Positions 6,699-13,326 of a DNA stretch of 18,191 bases are shown one piece after another. Position 1 is the first letter of the stretch. Each line of letters starts with the position of its first letter. The notes below the pieces were generated by a model. The model saw only the letters and a program-made list of their open reading frames with translations, searched no databases and had not been told where the DNA came from. Source of the DNA: Gemmatimonadota bacterium (GTDB lineage Bacteria > Gemmatimonadota > Gemmatimonadetes > Gemmatimonadales > GWC2-71-9); contig QHTP01000023.1 of the NCBI GenBank assembly GCA_003220855.1, positions 1 to 18,191 of the forward strand. The letters run 5' to 3'. A program made the position numbers and the translations under genes.

Positions 6699-7937
6699 GT
6701 GATCCGTGTGTTCGTGAACGAGCGACCGGTGAGCGTGGCACCCGGGGCGCGGGTGCGCGACGCCGTGGAGCAGCTGGACCAAGATCTCGCCGAGCTGGTG
6801 GGCCGCGGCGCGGCGTACGTGACCGACGGCGTGGGCCGGCCGGTGGACGTGGGCGATCCAGTGGGGGAGGGCGGGGCGATCTTCCGCGTGGTGGTGACTG
6901 CACGCCAGGGCCCGCCGCGCCTCACGAAGGAGCTGTTGCGGCGCTGGCCCAAAGTAGAGCTGCACGTGCATCTGGACGGCTGCCTCCGGCCCGAGACCAT
7001 GCTCGAGCTGGGGCGCGTCCAGGGGATCCGGCTCCCGGCGGACACACCCGAAGGGCTGGCGCGGGCGCTGTCGGTGAAACAGGCGAAGAGTCTCGAGGAG
7101 TACCTGACGAAATACGAGATCACGCTGTCGGTGATGCAGACGGCGGCGGCGCTGGAGCGCGTCGCCTACGAATTCGTGCTCGACGCGGCCGCCGACGGCG
7201 TGCGCTACGTCGAGGTGCGGTATTCGCCGTTGCTGCACCGGCCCGCGCTGACGCTGGCGCAGGCGATCGAGGCGCCGCTCGCCGGGATCAGGCGCGGCGC
7301 GACGGAGACCGGCACCAAGGTCGGGGTGATCGTGTGCGGGATCCGCACCCGGTCGCCGGCCGAGTCGCTCGAGCTGGCGCGCGCGGCGGCGGACTATCAC
7401 ACCGCGGGTGTCGTGGCGTTCGACCTCGCGGGAGCCGAGCGGGGCTTCCCCGCGCGCGACCATGCGGGGGCGTTCGCGTACGCGGCGCAGCACGGCATGG
7501 CGTGCACCTGTCACGCGGGCGAAGGCGACGGCCCCGACTCGATCCGTCAGGCGCTGCACGATTGCGGCGCCCGGCGGATTGGGCACGGGACGCGCCTCGC
7601 GGAGGACGCGGCGCTGCTCGAGTACGTGGTCGAGCACCGCGTTCCGCTCGAGATGTGCCTCACGTCGAACCTCCACACCCACACCGTCCCGTCGCTCGCC
7701 GAGCACCCGTTCAAGCGTTACCTCGACCGCGGCGTCATCGTGACGCTGAACACCGACGGCCGTCTGGTGGATGGCGTCTCGCTCACCGACGAGTATTTCC
7801 TCGCGCACGCGGCGGGCGGCCTCGCCCAGGAGGACCTCGCCCGCGTGGTGCTGAATGCCTGCGAGAGCGCGTTTCTCCCGGAGTTCGAGAAGGTGGCGTT
7901 GGTGTCGCGGGTGCAGAGCGAACTGGAGGCTCTCTAG
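6699..7937 (+). CDS. add: Adenosine deaminase with N-terminal ThiS/ubiquitin-like domain
   Basis: The enzyme hydrolyses adenosine to inosine and ammonia using one zinc. From residue 85 on it is a standard deaminase: H89 and H91 (ELHVHLDG), H272 and E275 (CHAGEGDG), H296 (RIGHGTRL), LTSNLHTHTV (321-330) and D353 (LNTDGRL). The residue after D353, aspartate in the mammalian enzyme, is glycine here; actinobacterial relatives have asparagine (TDNRL), so this marks a bacterial subfamily rather than a dead enzyme. Residues 1-66 are extra and look like a small beta-grasp domain: two opening strands (VIRVFVNERPVSV), an acidic helix, and a closing GGAIFRVVV. GTG 6699 with GAGGAG five bases upstream sets the start; the frame is open further upstream only as shadow of phoB. 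The 412 aa total is about 70 longer than usual. The stop abuts the transporter ATG. Confidence 0.93.
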   Translation: MIRVFVNERPVSVAPGARVRDAVEQLDQDLAELVGRGAAYVTDGVGRPVDVGDPVGEGGAIFRVVVTARQGPPRLTKELLRRWPKVELHVHLDGCLRPETMLELGRVQGIRLPADTPEGLARALSVKQAKSLEEYLTKYEITLSVMQTAAALERVAYEFVLDAAADGVRYVEVRYSPLLHRPALTLAQAIEAPLAGIRRGATETGTKVGVIVCGIRTRSPAESLELARAAADYHTAGVVAFDLAGAERGFPARDHAGAFAYAAQHGMACTCHAGEGDGPDSIRQALHDCGARRIGHGTRLAEDAALLEYVVEHRVPLEMCLTSNLHTHTVPSLAEHPFKRYLDRGVIVTLNTDGRLVDGVSLTDEYFLAHAAGGLAQEDLARVVLNACESAFLPEFEKVALVSRVQSELEAL

Positions 7938-9344
7938 ATGACGCTGCGTCTCCCCCGCACGGTGCTGGCCGTCGCGGTCAGCTTCGTGTGCGCGCTCGCC
8001 GTATTCACGCTGCCGCGCTTCGCCTGGAACACGATCCAGGCGGCGGGGCGGCGGCCTGCCGCACCCGTGACCACGCCCCAGGGCACGTCATCGCTCCCGC
8101 CGCCGGCGCCGCCGGCGCGTCCAGCCGGCCAACGCCTCACGGGCGTGCTGGGGATCGCGTTCATCCTGGGCCTCGGGTTTGCGTTGTCGCGCAACCGGCG
8201 GGCGATCAGCCGTCGGGTCGTCGCGTGGGGCCTCGGGCTCCAGCTCGTATTCGCGATTTTCGTGCTGCGAGTCCCGTTCGGGCAGACGCTGTTTGCCGCG
8301 CTGGGCGAGGTCGTGAAGAAGATCCTGAGCTTTTCGTACGTGGGGTCGGAGTTCGTCTTCGGTGAGATCGGCAAACAGCACTCCAGTCTCGGCATCATTT
8401 TCGCGTTCCAGGTGCTTCCCGCCATCATCTTCGTGTCGGCGCTGTTCGCGATCCTCTATTATCTGGGCGTCATGCAGCTGGTGGTGAAGGCATTCGCCGT
8501 CGCGATGAACCGCGTCATGGGGGCGAGCGGGGCGGAGAGCCTCAACGTGGCCGCGTCGATCTTCATGGGGCAGACCGAGGCGCCGCTCACCATCCGCCCG
8601 TTCCTGGCGGGGATGACGCAATCGGAGCTGATGACGGTGATGACCGCCGGCATGGCGCACGTGTCCGGCTCCATCATGGCCGCGTACATCGCGTTCGGCA
8701 TCGAGGCGCGCCATCTGCTCACCGCCGTGATCATGACCGCTCCGGGAACGATCATGATGGCCAAGATTCTCGAGCCCGAGACGGGGACGCCGCAGACGCT
8801 GGGCGGCATCAAAGTGGACATCCCGCGCACCGACGTGAACGTGGTCGACGCCGCGGCGCGCGGCACCACCGACGGGCTGTACCTGATGCTGAACGTGATC
8901 GCCATGCTGGTGTCGTTCATCGCGCTCGTCGCCCTGGCCAACGGCGCGTTCGGCTGGGTGCACGGCTCGCTCGCCTGGTTCCCGCAGGACATCCAGACCG
9001 TCCTGGGGTGGATCTTCAGCCCGATCGCCTGGGTCATGGGGGTGCCGTGGCACGACGCGGGAGCCATCGGTGGCCTGCTGGGGACGCGCATGGTGCTGAA
9101 CGAGTTCATCGCCTACGCGCAGCTGGGGCCGCTCCGGGGACAGCTCGACCCCGTGTCGTTCACCATCGCCACGTTTGCGCTGTGCGGCTTCGCGAACATC
9201 AGCTCGGTCGGGATCCAGATCGGGGGCATCGGCGCTCTTGTGCCGGAACGCAAGCACGACCTCGCGCGGCTCGGGTTCCGGGCCATGATCGCCGGGACGC
9301 TCGCCAATTTCCTGTCGGCGACGTTGGCGGGGATCCTGCTGTGA
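7938..9344 (+). CDS. Concentrative nucleoside transporter, CNT/NupC family
   Basis: This cation-coupled importer of nucleosides works in the inner membrane. The core family signatures are present: SLNVAASIFMGQTEAPLTIRPFL (about 201-223, with E214 in the conserved GQTEAP) and the C-terminal GFANISSVGIQIGGIG, which line the nucleoside site in known CNT structures. It has multiple hydrophobic helices. At 468 aa it is longer than NupC (about 400) because of an N-terminal hydrophobic segment (residues 7-25) followed by a Pro/Ala-rich linker (about 38-64) before the standard first helix. ATG 7938 follows the deaminase stop without a gap, and GGAGG at 7925-7929 is its binding site. The stop codon overlaps the phosphorylase GTG. 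Supplying substrate to both enzymes of the operon is the obvious role; the nucleoside range and the coupling ion cannot be told. Confidence 0.93.
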   Translation: MTLRLPRTVLAVAVSFVCALAVFTLPRFAWNTIQAAGRRPAAPVTTPQGTSSLPPPAPPARPAGQRLTGVLGIAFILGLGFALSRNRRAISRRVVAWGLGLQLVFAIFVLRVPFGQTLFAALGEVVKKILSFSYVGSEFVFGEIGKQHSSLGIIFAFQVLPAIIFVSALFAILYYLGVMQLVVKAFAVAMNRVMGASGAESLNVAASIFMGQTEAPLTIRPFLAGMTQSELMTVMTAGMAHVSGSIMAAYIAFGIEARHLLTAVIMTAPGTIMMAKILEPETGTPQTLGGIKVDIPRTDVNVVDAAARGTTDGLYLMLNVIAMLVSFIALVALANGAFGWVHGSLAWFPQDIQTVLGWIFSPIAWVMGVPWHDAGAIGGLLGTRMVLNEFIAYAQLGPLRGQLDPVSFTIATFALCGFANISSVGIQIGGIGALVPERKHDLARLGFRAMIAGTLANFLSATLAGILL

Positions 9345-9385
9345 TCGAGAAAGGCGAAACGGGAAAGGGGAAAGGTGTGATCGAG
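9340..9385 (+). repeat. Purine-rich element with 10-bp flanking direct repeat at the phosphorylase start
   Basis: The 10-mer TGTGATCGAG occurs at 9340-9349 and again at 9376-9385, flanking 26 bases made almost only of G and A (GAAACGGGAAAGGGGAAAGG near its end). Both copies contain the GTG-ATC-GAG start of the phosphorylase in the same frame, 36 bases apart. A closely related purine run lies inside ffh at about 16290-16317. Insertion with target duplication is inferred; local slippage duplication is the alternative. Confidence 0.6.
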
Positions 9386-10180
9386 GAGGCGACGAGCGCC
9401 GTGGCGCGGCGGCTCGGCGCGCTCAAGCCCCGCGTCGCGATCGTGCTCGGCTCAGGGCTCGGCGGCATCGCCGACGCCGTGCGCGACGCCGTGCGCGTGC
9501 CGTACCGCGAAATCCCCGGCTTCCCCGAGCCCGGGGCGCCGGGCCACAAGGGGGAGCTGGTCGCCGGCACGCTCGAGGGCGTGCCGCTCGTGGTCCAGAG
9601 CGGTCGCTTTCATCTCTATGAGGGCCATGCGGCCGAGGTCGCCGCGCTGCCCACGCGCGTCTTCGCGCGGCTGGGGGTGGAGACGCAGATCGTGACCAAC
9701 GCGGCGGGCGGGATCCGCCACACGTTCCGGCCGCCCACCCTGATGCTGATCGCCGACCACATCAACCTGATGTTCCGAAATCCCCTGGTGGGGCTGGTCG
9801 TGGAGGGAGACCAGCGCTTCCCGGACATGAGCGATCCTTATGATGCCGGGCTGCGCGCGCGCGCGCGCGCCGTGGCGCAGGCCGAGGGGATCCCGCTGGA
9901 GGAGGGCGTGTACGCCGCCCTGCTCGGACCCTCCTTCGAGACTCCGGCGGAGATCCGCATGCTCGAGCGCCTCGGGGCCGACGCCGTGGGGATGTCCACC
10001 GTGCCGGAGGTAATCGCGGCCCGGGCGCGGGGGATGCGCTGCCTCGGGTTCTCGAGCGTCACGAACATCGCGGCTGGACTGTCGGCACAGACGCTGTCGC
10101 ACGCCGAGGTGCTCGAGGCCGGCGCGCGGGTGGCGGGCCAGCTCGAGCGGCTCATCAGGGGAGTGGTGAAGGGGCTTTGA
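9377..10180 (+). CDS. punA: Purine nucleoside phosphorylase, class I (trimeric)
   Basis: The enzyme splits inosine or guanosine with phosphate into the free base and ribose-1-phosphate. Signatures from GTG 9377: VLGSGLGG (phosphate loop), GHKGELV, SGRFHLYEGH (phosphate/ribose site), VTNAAGGI, MSDPYD, LLGPSFETPAEI (the glutamate that binds the purine ring), MSTVPEV and SSVTNIAAG. The Asn there is the 6-oxopurine-specificity residue of trimeric enzymes. It has 267 aa, the usual size. An alternative GTG at 9341 overlaps the transporter stop and would add 12 residues (VIEKGETGKGKG); the segment between the two starts looks like an inserted repeat. I prefer 9377 because AAAGGGGAAAGG directly precedes it. 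The 3' end overlaps the convergent DUF2071 gene by 26 bases. An uninterrupted 18-base GC dinucleotide run lies at 9853-9870. Confidence 0.93.
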   Translation: MIEEATSAVARRLGALKPRVAIVLGSGLGGIADAVRDAVRVPYREIPGFPEPGAPGHKGELVAGTLEGVPLVVQSGRFHLYEGHAAEVAALPTRVFARLGVETQIVTNAAGGIRHTFRPPTLMLIADHINLMFRNPLVGLVVEGDQRFPDMSDPYDAGLRARARAVAQAEGIPLEEGVYAALLGPSFETPAEIRMLERLGADAVGMSTVPEVIAARARGMRCLGFSSVTNIAAGLSAQTLSHAEVLEAGARVAGQLERLIRGVVKGL

Positions 10181-10871
10181 CCGGCGCGTACACCGTCACG
10201 TCGGACCCTGGCGTGAAGATCGCCGACACGGGCCTCGCATCGTTGAGGAACCGCCAGTCGGCGCCATAAAGGAAGCCGAAGTCCACCCGGTAGTCGACTC
10301 CGATCACGTCCCGGACGGCCCACGGTGGGTGTTCGACGCGAAACACGCCGAGGCCGTCGCCGCGGCGCGCGCGGCACGCCAGCACGCGCTCCTTGAAGTA
10401 GTGCTCCGCGCTATCGGGCGGCGGGACGTGGGTGGCGCGTGATCCCGCGATCGTCAGGTGCCACCCCAGCTCCGGTCGTCCCAGTTGGTAGGCGGCCCGC
10501 ACCGTCGTCTCCTGCTCGTCGAGTCGGACCCGGATCGGAGCCGTGCCGAACGGCTCCCCGAACTTGAGCCACGCCACCGCAGCCAGCAGCCGACTGGGCA
10601 CGAACTCGCGAATGAACCACACCCCCGGCTGGCCGCGATATCGGATGTAGGTGCGGAAGTTCACCTGCAGGTGCGCGGAGAAGCCGGGCACCCGCCAGCC
10701 CCGTACCCGCACGCGTCGCATGCCAAGGGCGACGAGACTCACGTGCGTGCGGCCGTTCCAGCGGTCCGGCTCGACGCCGACGGGCACGAGGCGACCGATC
10801 AGGTCTGCGGGCGCTTCGAAGGTGAGCAGCAGCACGTCGCACCAGCGCGCCGTGAGAAACGGGCGGGGCAT
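10155..10871 (-). CDS. DUF2071/YqjF-like protein of unknown function
   Basis: This 238-aa soluble protein resembles the YqjF/DUF2071 family, a beta-barrel fold related to acetoacetate decarboxylase with no established reaction. Family-like stretches are NGRTHVSLVALGMRRVRV near residues 39-56, LQVNFRTYIRYRGQPGVWF (about 68-86) and a C-terminal region with VDYRVDFGFLYGADW. No signal peptide or membrane segment is visible. The ATG at 10871 directly follows the thiD stop (TAAATG), with GAGGGG upstream, so it is cotranscribed with thiD. Its 3' end overlaps the convergent purine nucleoside phosphorylase by 26 bases. Association with thiamine metabolism is only positional, and I do not assign a function. 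Confidence 0.8.
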   Translation of the reverse strand: MPRPFLTARWCDVLLLTFEAPADLIGRLVPVGVEPDRWNGRTHVSLVALGMRRVRVRGWRVPGFSAHLQVNFRTYIRYRGQPGVWFIREFVPSRLLAAVAWLKFGEPFGTAPIRVRLDEQETTVRAAYQLGRPELGWHLTIAGSRATHVPPPDSAEHYFKERVLACRARRGDGLGVFRVEHPPWAVRDVIGVDYRVDFGFLYGADWRFLNDARPVSAIFTPGSDVTVYAPVKAPSPLP

Positions 10872-11687
10872 TTAGAGCCCCTCGGTGGGTGGACGCGGTG
10901 GGGCCGGCACGAAGTGGTTGAGCGGCCCGTGCCCGCGCCCGCTGCCCAGCCCCGGAGCGGCCGCGATGGCGCGGTGCACGAAGTCGAGCGCGTCGGCGAC
11001 CGCTTGCTCGAGCGGGCGGCCGAGCGCCAGGCCCGCCGCCACGGCCGCCGAGAGCGTACAGCCAGTGCCGTGCGTCGACGTCGTGTCGAGCCGCGGCCGC
11101 GTGAACCGGCGCGCGGCTCGGTCGGTGACGAGCACGTCAACCACTTGGTCGCCCGAGAGATGTCCACCCTTCACGAGGGCCGCCCGCGCCCCGCGCCGCA
11201 GCAGCGCGCCGCCGGCACGCTCCATCGCGTCCGGCGTGGCGACAGTCTCGCCGACGAGGATCGCCGCCTCTTCCAAGTTGGGCGTGACCAGCGTGGCGAG
11301 CGGCAGGAGACGCCGGGCGACGAGCTGTTCGGCGTCTTCGTCCAGGAGGCGATCGCCCGAGGTCGCGACCATCACGGGGTCGAGCACGTAGTTCGGGAGG
11401 CGGTGCCGGGCGATCCCGGCGGCGACCGTCTCGACCAGGGCGGCGGACGCGAGCATCCCGGACTTCACGGCGACGGGCGGGAGATCCGCCGCGAGCGCGT
11501 CGAGCTGGCGCGTGACGAGCGCCGCGGAAACCGGTTCCCAGGCGAGCACCCCCTCCGTGTTCTGCGCCGTGACCGCGGTGATCACGCTCGTCCCGAACAC
11601 GCCGAACTGGTGGAAGGTCTTCAAGTCGGCTTGGATCCCGGCGCCGCCACCGGAATCCGAGCCCGCGATCGTGAGGGCGATCTTCAC
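10872..11687 (-). CDS. thiD: Hydroxymethylpyrimidine (phosphate) kinase
   Basis: The enzyme phosphorylates HMP and HMP-phosphate to HMP-diphosphate, the pyrimidine half of thiamine, in the cytosol. It is a ribokinase-fold protein of 271 aa, normal for ThiD. Signatures: AGSDSGGGAGIQADLKTF (residues 8-25, substrate site), VKSGML, VLDPVMVATSG (about 101-111), TPNLEEAAIL, KGGH, and the anion-hole/catalytic motif THGTGCTLSAAVAAG near 209-223. GTG at 11687 starts just at the conserved first strand (MKIALTIAGSD). The 69-base gap to the divergent methyltransferase gene is too short for a TPP riboswitch and shows none of its conserved boxes. No other thi gene is in the window. The C-terminus carries a short Pro-rich tail. 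The overlapping DUF2071 gene follows. Confidence 0.95.
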   Translation of the reverse strand: MKIALTIAGSDSGGGAGIQADLKTFHQFGVFGTSVITAVTAQNTEGVLAWEPVSAALVTRQLDALAADLPPVAVKSGMLASAALVETVAAGIARHRLPNYVLDPVMVATSGDRLLDEDAEQLVARRLLPLATLVTPNLEEAAILVGETVATPDAMERAGGALLRRGARAALVKGGHLSGDQVVDVLVTDRAARRFTRPRLDTTSTHGTGCTLSAAVAAGLALGRPLEQAVADALDFVHRAIAAAPGLGSGRGHGPLNHFVPAPPRPPTEGL

Positions 11688-11756
11688 GTAGCGCCCGTCT
11701 GCCGCTTCTCGACATATTGAAGGCCCGGCCGCCGCCGGAAACGCGCGAGGAGACCC
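11688..11756. promoter_or_regulatory. Divergent gap between thiD and the SpoU methyltransferase gene
   Basis: The 69-base gap has one AT-rich core, GACATATTGAAGG around 11711-11723, that could supply a -10 element in either direction. GAGGAG at 11747-11752 is a good ribosome binding sequence for the rightward gene, but no ATG, GTG or TTG follows it in the right frame; ATC is at 11757 and CTG at 11769. Seen directly; promoter use is inferred. Confidence 0.3.
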
Positions 11757-12563
11757 ATCGCCAATAATCTGTCATCGACGATCCGCGATCTCCAACGCCG
11801 CAAGGCCCGCGGCCGGCGCGGGCTCGCCCTGATCGAAGGCGTGCGACTGGTGGAGGAGGCGCTCGCGGCCGGTCTGCCGTTCCAGGGCGCCCTGGTCGCT
11901 CCCGACCTGGCGCGCACGGCGCGGGGCGTCGAGCTCGTGGCCGAGCTGGAGCGGCACGCGATTCCGGTGGAGGAGATCGGCGCTCGCACGTTCGCCCAGC
12001 TCGCCGACACGGAGACGCCCCAGGGCATCATCGCCGTGATCGAGCCGCGCCGCTGGGCCGCGACCGAGCTCGCGCCCCGGCCGGATGCCGTGGTGCTCGT
12101 GATCGACGGGGTGCAGGATCCCGGGAACGTCGGCACCCTGATCCGGACGGCGCACGCGCTGGGCGCCGCGGGCACGCTGGTGCTGCGCGGCACCGCCGAT
12201 CCCACGAGCCCCAAGGCGCTGCGGGCCGCGATGGGTGCGACGTTCCGCCACCCGGTCGTGTCGCTCGACGACGCCGGGTTCATCACCTGGGCGCGGAAGC
12301 ACGCGGTCACGCTGTGGGCGGCGGCGGCGGACGGCACGCCGCTGCACCGAGCGCTCGGCAGGGGCGCGGGGGAGGGGGACGGGGCGCGCGTCGACGGCGG
12401 GCCGATCGCCGTCATCGTGGGGAACGAGGGCGCGGGAATCCGCCCACAGCTCAACGCCGTCGCCGCGCAGCGCGTGGCGATCCCCCTGGCGCAGGGCGCG
12501 GAGTCGCTCAACGTCGCCGTGGCGGCGGGCATTCTGCTCTACGAGGTGACGCGTGGCCGTTGA
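11757..12563 (+). CDS. SpoU/TrmH-family (RlmB-like) rRNA 2'-O-methyltransferase
   Basis: This is an S-adenosylmethionine-dependent ribose methyltransferase of the SPOUT trefoil-knot class. All three SpoU motifs are present: QDPGNVGTLIRTAHALG (motif 1), AVIVGNEGAGI (motif 2) and IPLAQGAESLNVAVAAGILLYE (motif 3). The N-terminal RNA-binding domain begins before the first GTG (11841): the frame reads IRDLQRRKARGRR from 11781 and then LIEGVRLVEE, a typical opening of the family. I therefore extend to ATC at 11757, four bases after GAGGAG; CTG at 11769 is the other choice, and a stop at 11718 bounds the frame. The family is sure, the start is not, and the exact nucleotide target is unknown. A Gly/Asp-rich low-complexity insert lies near 12358-12393. 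The 3' end overlaps the prepilin peptidase by 11 bases. Confidence 0.87.
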   Translation: MANNLSSTIRDLQRRKARGRRGLALIEGVRLVEEALAAGLPFQGALVAPDLARTARGVELVAELERHAIPVEEIGARTFAQLADTETPQGIIAVIEPRRWAATELAPRPDAVVLVIDGVQDPGNVGTLIRTAHALGAAGTLVLRGTADPTSPKALRAAMGATFRHPVVSLDDAGFITWARKHAVTLWAAAADGTPLHRALGRGAGEGDGARVDGGPIAVIVGNEGAGIRPQLNAVAAQRVAIPLAQGAESLNVAVAAGILLYEVTRGR

Positions 12564-13323
12564 CCCGTTTCTGCTCGTCGCCGTGGCGCTCCTGGGACTC
12601 TGTCTCGGGAGCTTTCTGAACGTGTGCATCGTGCGACTCCCTGTCGACATGTCGCTCATCAAGCCCCCGTCCACCTGCCCCCGCTGCAAGCAGCCCATCG
12701 CCTGGCGTGACAATATCCCAGTCGTTTCGTGGCTGCTCTTGAAGGGCCGCTGCCGTCGGTGCGGCGAGCCGATCTCGCGGCAGTACCCCATCGTCGAGGC
12801 GGCGGTGGGCGCGATCTGGGTCGCGGCGGTGCTGCTCTACGGGATCACGCTGCACGCGCTCGCCGCGGCGCTGTTCGGCACGATCCTGCTCGGCATCGGC
12901 GTCACCGACGGGCGGCATTACCTGATCCCCGACGAATACACCTGGGGCGGCCTCGGACTGGGGCTCGCGCTGTCCCTCGCGGGCGGCGCCGACGGCTTTC
13001 TCACCGCCGTGCTGGGCGCGGCGGTGGGGTTCGCGCTGCTGTTCGCGGTGGCCCAGGTGGGGCAGTGGGCGTTCAAAGAAGAGGCGATGGGGGGCGGCGA
13101 CATCAAGATGATGGCGATGGTGGGCTCGTTCGTCGGCTGGAAGGGCGTGCTCCTGACGGTGTTCCTCGGCGCGCTGCTCGGCAGCCTGATTTTCGTCCCG
13201 CTGTCGCTCAAGAAAAAGCGTCTGGTCCCGTTCGGGGTATTCCTCGCCCTGGGGGCGGCGGTGACGTTCGTGATGGGGGACGCCATCATCGCCTGGTATC
13301 AGCACTTCCTGCACGGCGAGTGA
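12553..13323 (+). CDS. pilD: Type IV prepilin peptidase / leader peptidase
   Basis: This inner-membrane aspartic protease cleaves leader peptides of type IV pilins and type II secretion pseudopilins and N-methylates the new N-terminus. The N-terminal part has GSFLNV (19-24) and a cytoplasmic zinc-type loop with two CxxC pairs, C42/C45 and C67/C70, typical of bifunctional enzymes. The two catalytic aspartates are D119 (VTDGRHYLIPDE) and D183 in GGGD (MGGGDIKMM). About seven hydrophobic helices are visible; 256 aa is normal. GTG at 12553 overlaps the methyltransferase stop by 11 bases, with GAGGTGA upstream. No pilin or secretion gene is in the window, so the substrates are elsewhere. Confidence 0.93.
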   Translation: MAVDPFLLVAVALLGLCLGSFLNVCIVRLPVDMSLIKPPSTCPRCKQPIAWRDNIPVVSWLLLKGRCRRCGEPISRQYPIVEAAVGAIWVAAVLLYGITLHALAAALFGTILLGIGVTDGRHYLIPDEYTWGGLGLGLALSLAGGADGFLTAVLGAAVGFALLFAVAQVGQWAFKEEAMGGGDIKMMAMVGSFVGWKGVLLTVFLGALLGSLIFVPLSLKKKRLVPFGVFLALGAAVTFVMGDAIIAWYQHFLHGE

Positions 13324-13326
13324 CCG

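Noticed and set aside
11688..11756. Possible TPP riboswitch upstream of thiD
   Set aside because: The gap is only 69 bases and lacks the conserved thi-box segments and stem arrangement.
11769..11775. CTGTCAT, an exact E. coli Pho half-site, near the methyltransferase start
   Set aside because: It is a single copy without an 11-bp phased partner and probably lies in coding sequence, so it is likely chance.
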